From Conchocele bisecta (taxonomy: Eukaryota; Mollusca; Bivalvia; Lucinida; Thyasiridae), in contig CM055265.1 of assembly GCA_029237695.1 (NCBI GenBank), forward strand, positions 116,844,067 to 116,908,066: DNA of 64,000 bases, given 5' to 3'. The position numbers and the translations under genes were made by a program. Below, one piece after another: positions 32,717-44,345 of this stretch. How positions within the stretch are numbered: the stretch's first letter is position 1; every line of letters begins with the position of its first letter. Under the pieces are notes generated by a model. The model searched no databases, had not been told where the DNA came from, and was given only the letters and a program-made list of their open reading frames with translations.

Positions 32717-33462
32717 TATTCCATTTGCAATAATTGTAGATACTGATCATCATGCAGTCACATGAGGATCTTCTTGGTGATGGCAGTACGTGTACAGCTA
32801 CAATGTACTTCAGTGAGCAAATGGGGAACAGTGTAGGCGGATGCGCAGGCTGATCTGGGGCTACACTGGTCGCTTAATGTCTTACTAGCTTGTCAATCGG
32901 TGGCATGTAGGTGGCAACCTAAGACATCTCACGTTGTTTGTCAAAGGTTTAGCGGATGTTCGCTGACAGTATATCAAACAGAGTAGACCCTGATCAGACT
33001 ATGCCGATGCAAACACATTAAGCCCCGGTTCCATTTTCTTGATCTTCATCCATATATCCTTTATCAATCACCATTGTTGTTTATATACATACATGTACAC
33101 GTAGTCTACAAAAATGTTGTTTTCCAAAACATAAAATCAAGTACCGAGTCGAATGGGCCACTTGTGTTTTTTTAATTGACAATGGGAAAAATGTCTGAGT
33201 CGCTAACAACCAGTAACTATATAGACCCAACTGCAACATGTCCAGAATGATCAGAGAACATCTTACCTGCCAGTACATCGATCAGTTGAAAATTGCAGTG
33301 AGTTTAACTATAAGTGTGATTACAATGTATCCAAAATCACGGTAAAGGAATATGCTAGACGTTGGAGAGTAGCTGAGAGACAAAATCAAATCGGCCCTAT
33401 TTTGTCATCATAGTCATATTCGGAGCCCCGCATGAGAAAAGAGACCATATGAAGTGAGCGAG
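32717..33462. other. Stretch without a recognised gene
   Basis: Apart from a GATCAGCCTGC-type repeat piece at 32820-32880, nothing is recognised on either strand. Confidence 0.4.
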
Positions 33463-33530
33463 AAGCGTAGCCCCAGATCAGCCTGCACGTCCGTGCAGGC
33501 TGATCAGGGCCTACGCTGGTCGCCATTCAG
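33463..33530. repeat. Dispersed GATCAGCCTGCACGTCC palindrome
   Basis: AGATCAGCCTGCACG / CGTGCAGGCTGATCAG is a palindrome, followed by CTACGCTGGTCGCC. Members of the same family appear at 655-735, 10888-10918, 20660-20703 (continuing at 27513, split by the DIRS element), 32820-32880, 34972-35050 and 35105-35200. Confidence 0.6.
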
Positions 33531-34141
33531 TTATTGATAATTTCTTATAGACACATTATGGTCAGTTTCTTGATTACAAATGATGATCCGGATCTACACT
33601 GGTCGCACATGACCCAATGTTCACCCAATCAGCTGGCAGCCCGTTTGCGATTGTGATTTACTGACGACAGAACGGTCCAGAAACCCACAAACACATTTTT
33701 AATACCTGGCATTTATATCTATGTATTTACATGCGAGAAGCTGGCAGATAAAACGACCTGAAACCATCTGTGCAGATCCTGAATCATTATCCTACACAAG
33801 GACACTGATTAATCAGGATATATTCTATTCTCTTGGCTGCTATTAGAAACTTAGGAACAGACTCACCAATATAATTAACAGAGGCACTGATTTGAAAGTA
33901 CTGAGTGGACGAACAGAATTATAGAAGCCTATACTGGTTGTAAACATCAAAGAATAATTTGTAAATCGTGGGCCCAGTGTATATGAGGGAAAAAATAAGT
34001 TGACCAAGGGTGACATGTAATTTATTGGGCTTGCTGGTGGGAGGCTTGACCTTCAAGCTAAATTTATGTAGCAATGGGTGAATGTGGATACAGTAACAAT
34101 GTTTCATGCATGTTTGATATGTTTCAACAAGATACACAATA
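33531..34141. other. Stretch without a recognised gene
   Basis: Nothing recognised apart from a GATCCGGATCTACACTGGTC piece at 33585. Confidence 0.35.
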
Positions 34142-34250
34142 TATGCCAAATGCTGCTGAATTCTTGTGTAGCACAAGAATTCAGCAGAATTTAGCATATA
34201 TTGGTCAACTGTGGACCAAATTTCTTGTGTAGCACAAGCATTCAGCAGAA
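34142..34250. repeat. Hairpin GCTGAATTCTTGTGTAGC with repeated arm
   Basis: GCTGAATTCTTGTG / CACAAGAATTCAGC forms a stem. The GTAGCACAAG(A/C)ATTCAGCAG arm repeats at 34226-34246. Confidence 0.6.
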
Positions 34251-34375
34251 TTTAAAACCTGAAACCGGCTGAACCATATTTTTCATTTTAGTGAGATGTA
34301 CTCCAATTTATCTCTGATGATCATGACCGTTCATGATTGCAAAGCATAGTTGAATTACAGAGGTCTAAACAGGTT

Positions 34376-34577
34376 TTAACCCTTTCAACACCACAGGCCT
34401 GTATAGTGGTATTGGCAAATAGTGTAGATCCAGATGAGCCGGCTCGTGACGAGCCGTCTCATCAGGATATGTACTTTTTGCAAGAAATTTTCATATTTTT
34501 GAAAACAAAACCACCACCTTTTCGTAAATGGACTAGGCTGAAAATCCATTCCAGTTACTTAGGGGTGAAAGGGTGAA
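34376..34577 (+). mobile_element. TTAA-A hairpin MITE
   Basis: Left TTAA intact, right end GTGAAAGGGTGAA lost its TTAA. Inner palindrome GGCTCGTGACGAGCC. Confidence 0.8.
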
Positions 34578-34679
34578 TTGTGAATGGTTGACAATCACAA
34601 ATATTTGTCTTTGTTGAAAAGTTCATTATCATGACTGCAAAGCACATACATCTGTCTGGGAATGCTCTTATACATGTCT

Positions 34680-34904
34680 CAACCCATTTCATGCTGAGGA
34701 TAATGCCATTGGGGAAAATCATAAATATTTTCTTTAAGTTTGCTTAGAAGTATATGTCGCGACCACCATTTGTACCGTCTCATTGAGGTGGTTCAAATGA
34801 GTGGTCGCAACATATACTCTCATTGAGAAATAACAAAAATATTATTATTTTTTTTAAATTCATAAAAATTCATGTAAAGGTGCATTCCACATGTAATGGG
34901 TTAA
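34680..34904 (-). mobile_element. TTAA-D hairpin MITE
   Basis: Right TTAA intact. Stem CGACCACCATTTGTACC / GGTTCAAATGAGTGGTCG. Confidence 0.82.
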
Positions 34905-35250
34905 TTACTGTCTGTTTTTCAGTTCATGATTGCAACAAAAGACACGAACCGTGTCTTTGGAGTATATGTGGCTATGACTGGAGAAATGGGGCTGATGGTA
35001 TTTGTGACCAGTGTAACTTCTGATCAAATAGCACACTCCGGTAGCCTGATCATGATCTACATTAATTGCTTGTTAGAAACATGACTGGTGTTTCACTGAT
35101 AGCATTGGCAAACAAGAGCAGATCCTGATCAGACTGTGAGAAGGCAGAGTCTGATCTGGATCTACACTGGTTGCAAACACCACAAGCCCTATTTCCCCAT
35201 GCACAGACATATACCTACATGCCTGAATTACAATGAAACCTTTGTAAGTC

Positions 35251-35360
35251 AGGGCCTGGTTGCTCAAAGCTTCTGTTAGCTTAACATACTGTTAAATCCT
35301 TAGAATTGCTAAGGATTTAACAGTCTGTTAAGGTAACAGCGGTTTTGAGCAACCGGGCCC
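35251..35360. mobile_element. 110-bp hairpin MITE, GGTTGCTCAAA ends
   Basis: GGCCTGGTTGCTCAAAGC start, TTTGAGCAACCGGGCCC end, centre AAATCCTTAGAATTGCTAAG. Confidence 0.68.
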
Positions 35361-35504
35361 AGACAGATTCCCAGGATGTTCGGTTTAGATATGTTCACTG
35401 TAGTCAAGATTTTACTAGAGAGTAACGGTTTCAGGCATTGCCAAATCCACTCATCCACTCGTATTGGCGAGTGACTTGTCGATCTGGGTGAGTGGTAATT
35501 TAAA

Positions 35505-35900
35505 GAGACATTGCGGCATAAACCTTAAAACATATTATAGGAATGAATGGCCTTTTTGTGGAATTTATCGGGGTATAAACTTGGAAAAGTCACGGGAATA
35601 CTGGACGAAGCGATAAAAAATTACAATTTCGAGAAAAAAAAGAAATAAAAAGATTTATTCATTATAATTCCAGCATTTGAAATAAATTCATCAAGAAAAT
35701 GTGTTTATTTTCCGTTTTCTTTAAATGCGCCTCACGGTTACGGAAAGTAGTTCGGCGTGGGAGTTTACTGGGATATAAATTTTGGACAGAGACTTGCTAC
35801 AGGCCAATCAAATGTTAGGGAATTGTGTCAATATTTTTGTGCTGGATTTATTGGAACGTAAGAGTTGAAATCCAATCTGAATGAGTTGAAAATTAAGAGT
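35505..35900 (+). mobile_element. Family L element, one arm deleted
   Basis: One arm (GAATGAATGGCCTTTTTGTG ... GGGAATACTGGACGAAG), then the tail through GTTCGGCGTGGGAGTTTACT to GTGCTGG. Confidence 0.7.
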
Positions 35901-36160
35901 TTGTCGCGGTGTGAATTTGTTATGCTTCATCAATACTTTCTGCAATGGTGTAGATAGCAACACCGGCACTAACACTTACATGGGGAATGTCACCGTATCT
36001 TTTCATCCAAGTCATTGATCAGTCACAACAAAATGTGGTTTACTGTGACTTAATTAGATCAGTATAGCTCCCATTAGATTGCGCAATACTGGAGTGCTGA
36101 TAGTGTAGCAACAGTTTCAATGACGAAATCGCTGACATTATGTTCATCCTGGATGTATAT

Positions 36161-36455
36161 AGTGAAACCTCTCTAAACCGGACACCCAGGGAGGTCCCCA
36201 GGCTGTCCAGCTTAGAGAGGTTTCACTGTAAATCAGGCATTTCAGTGAAACCTCTCTAAACCGGACACCCTAGGAGGTCCCCAGGGTGTCCGGCTTAGAG
36301 AGGTTTCACTGTAAATCAGGCATTTGATTGTTCTGAGCCATAGTTGTGTGCATGCGATCACGAACAGACATTATCACCTGAGATAAATGACCAAGAAACT
36401 CGTCAAAAATAAAATCACGGGTCTTGGTGTCCAGTTGTTTGGAGAGGTTCCACTG
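36161..36455 (+). mobile_element. pogo-like MITE with tandem hairpins
   Basis: Two adjacent copies of a hairpin of CAGTGAAACCTCTCTAAACC type with inverse (36161-36229, 36243-36310), then a body ending GGAGAGGTTCCACTG. The ends resemble pogo/Tigger termini. Confidence 0.68.
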
Positions 36456-36871
36456 TACATGTATGTTTTGCAGCCTGATTTGGGTCTCTATCGATCTTTA
36501 CAACATGTATCTAGCAGAGCTGGTGCAGTCTGATCAGGGCCTACACTATTCGCCCTTTAGTCATAGTTATTCTAGTATCTTTACTGCAGCAATACATATA
36601 GTTTGTAATCAAACTGTAACCGTGCAAGGTGATCAGGATCTACATTTGTAACAAATGCGATATTTAGGTCCCTTTTCTCGACCAACGGCCCCATGCCAAT
36701 AAGTCACCTTTTGTTATGACAATTGTCACCATGCTCAATAGGAAAACAATGATCAACTGTAAATTTCATCAAGATCTTCGATTGAACGAAGATTAAAACA
36801 CAATCAGCAACAGCAAACGGAAAATGATACGATCATAGGACATCCTTAAACAACCCTCAACAACCCAACCC

Positions 36872-37128
36872 TTTACCCCTTACACCGCTTACATTTTAAT
36901 TTTGTTGTTGTCTGCTGTTTATTTTCTATTTTCCAGTTTTATCACGAAAAACAATGCTTTGACAGCACTTTAGAACAATTTACAACATGCTTTGACAGCA
37001 CTTCAGAATCATTTCCATTGGAAATGATTCTGAAGTGCTGTCAAACCATGTTTTTATTGAGAAATAAGGCAAGATATAAAAGCAACAGCAGACGACAATT
37101 GTTGTGAGCAGCAGTCTTAAAGGGTTAA
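36872..37128 (+). mobile_element. TTAA-C hairpin MITE
   Basis: Left end eroded (TTACCCCTTACACCGC), right TTAA intact. Central TCATTTCCATTGGAAATGA. Confidence 0.82.
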
Positions 37129-37322
37129 AAGATTGGGCATAATTGATTGTTAAAATGCGGAATTTTGCAGATGCCATACTACAGTATTCTATTTTACAAC
37201 TTCGCCATACATCATTATGTATTCTGATTTTAGAGTCTGATATTCCCAAAATAAAAGCAGAGCTGATAAAGCATGCATGTGTACTGATGTCAGACGTATT
37301 TTCCAAATTTATTTTAGCTGAA

Positions 37323-37543
37323 TACCGTAATAACCCTAAATATTCGGACAGCAATGGCAGAGCAAACAGTGTAGACCCAGATCAGACTGCTCCTAATGGA
37401 GCAGTCTGATCAGGGTCTGCACTGTTTATGCTTCCACCAGGCTGGTTTTGACACATTACCGGAAACAAAAATCCATTTGTTCACATTTTAGGACAATGAT
37501 AGTAACTGTGTAAGGTGTCCGAATATTTAGGGTTATTACGGTA
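37323..37543. mobile_element. Mariner-like MITE with 27-bp perfect ends
   Basis: TA-CCGTAATAACCCTAAATAT and exact inverse at 37516-37543. The interior is an AAACAGTGTAGACCCAGATC hairpin around TGCTCCTAATGGAGCA. Confidence 0.78.
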
Positions 37544-38060
37544 CATATTGATTTTCAAATGAGGGAGCGGCAATATATCATAACAATTTGAAAATTACTC
37601 ATTGCTGTTCAAAATGATGAGGAAAGTGACTAAAAAAATGAAAATTTACTTATTTGAAGTTATTTCAGATTAAAAATGATCAAGACCGTCTGTTCATGAT
37701 TACAAAGCACACATACCTATTTTGAGAGCTTGTATGCCTGAATTACAATGAAACCTCTACAGGGTATGGGATCACGCGGTTTCTGAACCTGATTTTCATA
37801 CGAGATGTAATCTGTGACGTATTATTTACAATAGATTTTCTTGAAATCTTGCTAACAAACACACAGATTTTGATTATATGTAGTAAACCAAAGACAACTA
37901 GAGCAGCTTGAGCTGCATCAATGGTTTGAGCCTCAAACATTGATTTCATGTGTAACTAAGCTTTAGCCCAAGGTGTAAACTATCGGTTGCAAAAAGAATT
38001 TCTGAAGTTTTAGAATGAACAGTCCAACATTATTGTGTTCGCATCATCACACCGATGTGG
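37544..38060. other. Stretch without a recognised gene
   Basis: A pogo-like internal fragment (GTTCATGATTACAAAGCAC) at 37693 and nothing else. Confidence 0.35.
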
Positions 38061-38126
38061 GGCCGGTTAGCTTAGAGGTAGAGCGATGGACTCGGAGCGA
38101 GGGATACCGGGTTCGATCCTCAGCCA
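38061..38126 (+). repeat. tRNA-like pseudogene / SINE head
   Basis: Box A TTAGCTTAGAGGTAGAGCG and box B GGGTTCGATCC at tRNA spacing. Acceptor and anticodon stems do not pair, so it is not a functional tRNA. Confidence 0.6.
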
Positions 38127-38130
38127 AAGT

Positions 38131-38631
38131 TTTAGCTAAAGGACTGAAATATCGACTACAGCAAAAACAATTGAAATCGAATGATAAATAACGAAGCTGA
38201 CGTCACATCCGTTTGCTCTACTTTGAAAACTTGAAAAAATACGTTCATCTTTGACATCGAATAGAGCCGTAAGTAGTCAAGATATACCTCTGAAAATTAT
38301 CATCTTTCATGCGGCTGACACTCCCCTATCACTCTGGCAAGAAATTATGTTGCTGACAGTACTGTACAAATTGGAAAACGTTTGTAAAGACCACCCGTTA
38401 TCAGCCGAAATTCGGCAAAATCGTTGAAAAGTATGTACATTTTTCAACTTCAAATGCATATAGCTCTTTTATTTGAGCAGATAGCCGAAAACTGTCAGAG
38501 AGTTTCAGATAGAGAATTTTGTCAGCTTTCCAATGCAAAAAGTATTCTTGAAATCGGTTGGAAAATAAGGAAGTTATAGGAAGTATGACGTCACTTCCGT
38601 TTTCGTGGAAAGTAGCATTAAAAGATATCTG
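38131..38631 (+). repeat. Dispersed repeat copy 1 (about 0.5 kb)
   Basis: TTTAGCTAAAGGACTGAAAT through TATGACGTCACTTCCGTTTT. Directly repeated at 38888-39400 with clear identity. ORFs run through it on both strands and cannot be told from chance. Confidence 0.8.
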
Positions 38632-38887
38632 AAAATCTCTGAGTCTCTGCTCACACTTGATCCGAATCGGCATGCAAAAGTTGAAGTCGATCTGACCAGC
38701 GGTTTGGTGTAGATGGAGGGAGCCCGTAAGTCAGCGGATGATTAGTTTTCGATAGTTATCGCCCTTAAATTGCAGTTTACGCCATTTGTAAATACACCTA
38801 ATAAAACGGAAATTAAATATGTGCAATATTCCGCCAGTGAAGTTTTCGTTTGTTTTTCACCATAGGCCGGGCACAAAGCAGGAAAGA

Positions 38888-39400
38888 TTTAGCTAAAGGA
38901 CTGAAATATCGACTACAGCAAGAAATTTTGAAATCTATTGATAAATAACGAAGCTGACTTCACATCCGTTTGCTCTATTTTGAAAACTTGAAAAAAAGAC
39001 GTTCATCTTTGACATCCAATAGAACCGGAAGTAGTCAAGATAGAGCTCTGAAAATTATCATCTTTTATGCGCCTGACACTCCCCTATCACACTGGCAAGA
39101 AATTATGTTGCTGACATTACTGTACAAATTGGAAAACGTTTGTAAAGACCACCTGTTATCAGCCGAAATTCGGCAAAAATTCGGCAAAATCGTTGAAAAG
39201 TATGTACATTTTTCAACTTCAAATGCCTATAGCTCTCTTATTTGACCAGATAGCCGAGAACTGTCAGCAAGTCCGAGATAGAGAATGTTGTCAGCTTTCC
39301 AATGCAAAAAGAATTTTTGAAATCGGGTGGAAAATAAGGAAGTTATAGAAAGTATGACGTCACTTCCGGTTTCGTGGAAAGTGGCATTAAGAGATATCTG
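38888..39400 (+). repeat. Dispersed repeat copy 2 (about 0.5 kb)
   Basis: Direct copy of 38131-38631, 12 bp longer mainly from a duplicated ATTCGGCAAAA. Followed by an A-rich run at 39426-39460. Confidence 0.8.
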
Positions 39401-39563
39401 GGCTGTAGACTGAACGGCTGAATAAAAATAAAAAAAAAAAAAAACAAAAAAAAACAAACAAATACAATAGGTTTTCGGCACAGCGGAAAGCCGCCTCAAA
39501 CCTAATGAATGACATACGTGTTTTATGTGTGCTCTAAAAGTTCTTTCCAATAACTTTATAACT

Positions 39564-39770
39564 TTAACAAAGAATCGAGAATGCGGGAACCGAAAATAGT
39601 CGGCTGCTGATAATTCATATTTTGTCTTTTCTCTCAGTAAAAACATGGTTTGGCAGCATTTTAGAATCATTTCCATTGGAAATGATTCTAAAGTGCTGCC
39701 AAACAAAGTTTTTGATGAGAAAAATGGAAAAATAAAAAATATTAAATTAATTCAGCATTCTAAGGGTTAA
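39564..39770 (-). mobile_element. TTAA-C variant MITE
   Basis: TTAA on both sides but with different outer ends (GAATGCGGGAACCGAAAATA), also seen at 3600-3630. Same central palindrome. Confidence 0.75.
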
Positions 39771-39927
39771 AGCAAACTATACAATAAAGAGCAACCTGTA
39801 CTGTATTTGCTGTGCTATGTTTCGAGAGTGGTGAATGAAGCTGGCAGAGAGATGCCTGGTTCATTTTGCACACAACAGGCCAGCCAGTACAAATCATGAC
39901 GAAGTAACTACTTGTTGATCACGTTTA

Positions 39928-40171
39928 TTAACTCTTTGCATGCTGGGAAATTTGTGGGCTATAAATAGTTAAAAAATAGCAGATGACAATTCATTATATT
40001 TTCTTTTATTTCTCCTTATAAATGTCATGAATATGTCTTGGAATTTCATTAGAATTGTGTCCAGAGGACACAATTCTAATGAAATTTCAAGACATATTTA
40101 CAGAGAGAAATAAAACATATACTCCTAATTCGTATGGCGGATATTTTCGCCGCTAGCATGCAAAGAGTTAA
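39928..40171 (+). mobile_element. TTAA-B hairpin MITE, intact hairpin
   Basis: TTAA on both sides. Loop GTGTCCAGAGGACAC. Nearly identical to the copy at 4642, with loop changes that keep the stem paired. Confidence 0.88.
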
Positions 40172-40360
40172 CAACGTTTATAAAGTTTATTAAGTCAAAC
40201 ACTGGTCAATTATTCCGTGACTGGCGAGACGAGGAGACGAGACGTCATCGTCGGGTGCCCGCTGACACTTCATTCACCACAACAAAAGCCACGCCAAAGT
40301 TTGTATCGCAATTATGGCATGCAAAAACATTTGTAGTTTTAGTGCCCAGTCTAGTGTGTA

Positions 40361-40436
40361 CAGTGGAGCCTCTCTAAACTGGTGACCCTGGGAGGTCCCA
40401 GGGTGTCCGGTTTAGATAGGTTCCACAATAATATAG
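40361..40436 (+). mobile_element. pogo-like hairpin end
   Basis: CAGTGGAGCCTCTCTAAACT and inverse only, 76 bp. Confidence 0.6.
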
Positions 40437-40586
40437 ACAACAGTTTATGAGACAGACTTGTGTGTTTTGCAATCATGAACAGACACAATCGTTAAAAAAA
40501 TACAGTGAAACCCATTAAAATTAAACAAACTGTGATTCTGTGTGTCTCGTTTTTAGAGTTTCGACAAAAACAGCTCCATACTTTGA

Positions 40587-40815
40587 TTAACCCATTACAT
40601 TCGGAATACACCTTTACGGGTATGAAATATTTTAACAATTTCATTTTTATTTTTCTTATTTCTCAATGAAAATATATGTTGTGACCACTCATTTGAACCG
40701 TCTCGATGAGATGATTCAAATGGTGGTCACGACATATACTTCTTAATACATATAAAGAAAATATTTAGAATTTTTCACAAACAAAATGACATATCCTCAG
40801 CATGAAATGGGTTAA
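40587..40815 (+). mobile_element. TTAA-D hairpin MITE
   Basis: TTAA on both sides; the right one is shared with the adjacent TTAA-A copy. Loop GTCTCGATGAGAT. Confidence 0.84.
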
Positions 40816-40996
40816 AACACCACAGGTCTGTATAGTGGTATTGGCAAAACTTGTAGATCCAGATGAGCTGTTTCATATTTAAAAAAAACAACACCCCTTT
40901 TCTAAAATGGACTAGGCTGAAAATCATTTTGTGATGATTTGTTTGGTTGGAAAATTAACATATCAGAATCCATTCAGTTACTTAGGGGCGAAAGCC
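40812..40996 (+). mobile_element. TTAA-A MITE abutting TTAA-D
   Basis: Shares its left TTAA with the right end of the TTAA-D copy at 40587-40815. The inner hairpin is partly deleted (GATGAGCTGTTTCATATT). Confidence 0.75.
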
Positions 40997-41388
40997 TGAA
41001 CAGTTTAGAGATTTGTGTTACACTAATGTAGTGCTAAAAACATCCAGTTGTCTATATTATGTTGTGGACCAGGACAATTTAAATCTCAAACAAAATACAC
41101 ACAAGTTAATTTAGCGATAAAATCTGACCGCCCCACTATCGCCCGAATTCAAATTGCCGACTGATTTACACCAATATAATTGTACGTTCTTCACAATTTA
41201 ACAAACACACTTTTCAGTATTAAACATTCATTGAATGCCGGCTTAAAATTCCTTTGTTGGTGCAACATAGAATAAAAGCATGACTTTGTGGTCATAGCAA
41301 CAGAAGCATGGTCATGATATTGAGGGTCTGACTCATTGAATACACATTCAGCCCAAATAAGTCCACTCACTTATATATAGAGAACTCC

Positions 41389-41553
41389 AGATAAAGGTGC
41401 GTATTGGCGTAATTACACACTTATTTTAGCAGAATACACATTGATTATTAAAAGTTGGAGTACAAAATACTCACAGCAATGTGAAAATATGCATCAATTT
41501 TCAAATTTAGTAGCGAAAATACTGTAATAAAGTTGAAAATTTACTTAGTTGAG
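41389..41553 (+). mobile_element. Family E fragment, truncated
   Basis: From GAGAACTCCAGATAAAGG to TTACTTAGTTGAG, then abruptly a TTAA-B end. Confidence 0.7.
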
Positions 41554-41606
41554 ATTATTTATAGCCCACAAATTTCCCCAAAATTTCCCAGCATGCAAAG
41601 AGTTAA
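41554..41606 (-). mobile_element. TTAA-B end fragment
   Basis: 53 bp of one end (TTATAGCCCACAAATTTCCC to GCATGCAAAGAGTTAA) joined directly to a truncated family E element. Confidence 0.65.
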
Positions 41607-41805
41607 GTCCGTTTCACAACAGGCTATATACACCTGTATGGTGTGCCTTAGCTGATTAATGCATTACTCATTATACAACTTCTTCATAACTAGCATGACC
41701 TCATTGTTGTACATTTCAAACCATGGCTCAGAAAATGAACCTTACAATGTTTGTGACAAGTGTAGCACCTGAACAGCATGTGTTTCAGCATTGTTTCTTT
41801 GTTTG

Positions 41806-41880
41806 TTGGGGTTTAACGGCCTATCAACATCTAAGGTCATTTAAGGCCGGGTCAATGGGCTTAGTACTAAATCCCATATA
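41806..41880 (+). mobile_element. SINE 5' fragment
   Basis: GGGGTTTAACGGCCTATCAA and AAGGCCGGGTCAATGGG only. Confidence 0.55.
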
Positions 41881-42025
41881 TTACCTGTACACGTACATGT
41901 AGATGTTCAAGTACATGTACAAAAAGTGTTTCAGCATAGTGTGATCGGGGACAACACTCGTTACCATGCCATCAATATGTCATTGTTTATGAGACTAGAC
42001 ATAAACAATGACATTATGGATGGTA

Positions 42026-42252
42026 CAGTGGAACCTCTCTAAACCGGACACCCTGGGAGGTCCCCAGGGTGTCCAGCTTAGAGAGGTTTCACTGTAAATC
42101 AGGCATTTGATCATTCTGAGCCATAGTTGTGTGCTATATGCGATCACGAACAGACATTATCACCCAAGATAAATGACCAAGAAACACAAAAAAATAACAT
42201 TGCAGGTGTTTTCATGCTGTCCGGTTTAATGGGGTTCTGCCGTATAATAACC
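42026..42252 (+). mobile_element. pogo-like MITE
   Basis: TA then CAGTGGAACCTCTCTAAACC, hairpin at CCCTGGGAGGTCCCCAGGG, and the same body as 36320-36410. The right end is eroded. Confidence 0.7.
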
Positions 42253-42523
42253 AGTGTCATTCCTGATCAGCTCTGTAAAGCAGTTTTGATTTAATCTCAG
42301 ATTGTTTACGCACACATGATGGTCAGGATCTACACTGGCCACAGATGCCGTACGGTCCTTTTATCAGCTGCCTGCCCGTTCGTTTATAAACATCATATTC
42401 AATCTTGTTCATGTATTTTGTGCGCACCCTAAATGCTTCCTGGTTTGTGAATACCGTAGCTAGTGTTTATGTCATTAGCATGCTTGAATCATATCTGCCA
42501 GAATTGATTGATTGATTTGATTT

Positions 42524-42876
42524 ATTATAGGAATTAATGGCCATTTTGTGGAATTTATCGGGGTATAAACTTGGAAAAGTCGCGGGAATACTGGACGAAG
42601 GCCGGAAGGCCTCGTCCAGTATTCCCGCGACTTTTCAAAGTTTATATCCCCGATAAATTCCACAAAAAGGCCATCCATTCCTTATAATTCCAGCATTTGA
42701 AATAAATTCATCAAGAAAATGTGTTTATTTTCCGTTTTCTTAAGAATTATTTTAAATGCGCCTCACGGTTACGGAAAATAGTTCGGCGTGGGAGTTTAAT
42801 GGGATATAAATTTTGGACAGAGACTTGCTACGGGCCAATCAAATGTTAGGGAATTGTGTAAATATTTTTGTGCTGG
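42524..42876 (+). mobile_element. Family L element with long intact palindrome
   Basis: 42524-42687 folds into arms of about 78 bp with few mismatches, meeting at GAAGGCCGGAAGGCCTC. The tail matches 35690-35870. Confidence 0.78.
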
Positions 42877-43231
42877 AATTATTGGTGTTTAATGGCCTAT
42901 CAACAGCTGAGGTCATTTAAAGCCGGGGCCAACAGGATTGATCCCGTATTTAACCTGCTGCATTGGGTGGGTAAATCCCAAAATCAGAACGAAAAAAAAA
43001 AATCAGCCCTGAAATTAGAATAACCTGACCTGGTGCCAGGTCCATACCACAACAAAGTCACTTGGCCCCTAAAAATAATAAGATTACAAATAATCGTAAT
43101 ACTCACATAACGGGTATAACCAGATTCAACTGTCCCATACAAAAATGCCAAAGGTATGTAAAGGCCCAACCAGGTCTCCGGTTGGGATTCCAGTAAGGAT
43201 GAACCCCGCTCGTTAAATTACCTATCGCATG
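42877..43231 (+). mobile_element. SINE, second subfamily
   Basis: TTATTGGTGTTTAATGGCCT to GTTAAATTACCTATCGCATG. Same order of blocks as 2563-2969. Confidence 0.68.
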
Positions 43232-43343
43232 CAAAAAATAGGACTTATTTAGTACCTGACCAATAATAAATTTAACAGGTGATATTTTTTTGCTACAAAA
43301 TTTGCATATATATATCAATGTATTTGGTTGTTATGTCATGTGG

Positions 43344-43430
43344 CACGGCTCATTACAAGCCGGCTCATCTGGATCCGTCTAAAGTGTTTGCACATGTTGG
43401 CTTTATGACATGTGGGGTTGAAAGGGTTAA
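43344..43430 (-). mobile_element. TTAA-A fragment
   Basis: Only one stem arm (GGCTCATTACAAGCC) and the right end GGGTTGAAAGGGTTAA remain. Confidence 0.6.
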
Positions 43431-43594
43431 TCACCAAAATAGTAAACTGATGTATCATAAGTAATCATAGATCAGAAAACAGCAAATTGTTAGTCAGTCA
43501 TCATCACTAACAAAACACTTAACTAACCCGACCAGTACGTGATATTGTGAAGCCTCTCAACCAGGCTGTGCCTTATTTTCATTGGTCTCAGTAA

Positions 43595-43868
43595 TTATAC
43601 CCACTTTTTGAAGAAAACAATTTAAAAAAATGGGTATATTGTTTTTGTCACTGGTGTCCATCCGTCTGTCCGTACGTCCAACTTAGAATATCCCAAACTG
43701 TACTTAGCTGGGGACTTGAAACTTGGTGTGTGCCTTATAGTGTGTAGATGCACAAAGTAAATTTTGACTTTTTATTCGACCCCCGGTCATTGATTGTATA
43801 CCCCTTTTCGACTCGGCATTTGGGAAAAGTGGGTATATTGTGATGCCACACCATTGGCTGTGGTCTAG
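43595..43868 (+). mobile_element. Short Helitron-like element
   Basis: Begins TTATACCCACTTTTTG after an A and ends TGGTCTAG before a T, the same termini and A|T insertion rule as the pearl-type elements, but with no core repeats. Contains a CCGTCTGTCCGTACGTCC tract. Confidence 0.7.
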
Positions 43869-44110
43869 TTTATCTCTGATTATGTATGTTCATGATTGCA
43901 AAGCACACATCTTGGAGAGCACCGACATACGAATTATAGTAAACAAACAGTCTGGGGATCTCACAGAATGTCTCGTTTAGAGAGCTTCCACTGAAGTTTA
44001 AGCGAGATGTGAAGACCAGATCAGAAAACCCATGTTGCCATCTCTGATCGAAGCCTACACAGTATTCACCATTTCATCAGTTACTCATTCACACAAGATA
44101 TTCACATACA

Positions 44111-44345
44111 TCAACCCATCGGACAGACATACAATTTAATAGTAGTACAAGTATGAAACATTTGCGAACAATTATTTATTTTCTTCATTTCATCTCGAAC
44201 ATCTTTATTGTTACCACTTGTTTGAACCGTCTCGATGAGATGGTTCAAACGAGTGGTAACAATATAAACATTTATGGAGAAATAAAGAAAATAATGAGAT
44301 TTTTTCAAAAAATAATTGTATTGTATTCGCGCATGAAATGGGACA
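44111..44345 (+). mobile_element. TTAA-D hairpin MITE, GTTACCAC subtype
   Basis: Stem TTGTTACCACTTGTTTGAAC / GTTCAAACGAGTGGTAACAA. No TTAA retained. Confidence 0.75.

Noticed and set aside
36424..36651. ORF with YLAELVQSDQGLHYSPFSHS
   Set aside because: Overlaps the pogo-like MITE end and a dispersed TCTGATCAGGGCCTAC repeat; no gene features.
38061..38126. Functional tRNA gene
   Set aside because: Boxes A and B are present but the acceptor and anticodon stems do not pair.
38401..39706. Paired minus-strand ORFs with similar peptides (GSDVILPITSLFS / GSDVILSITSLFS)
   Set aside because: They lie in directly repeated copies and both strands are open; no evidence that either is translated.
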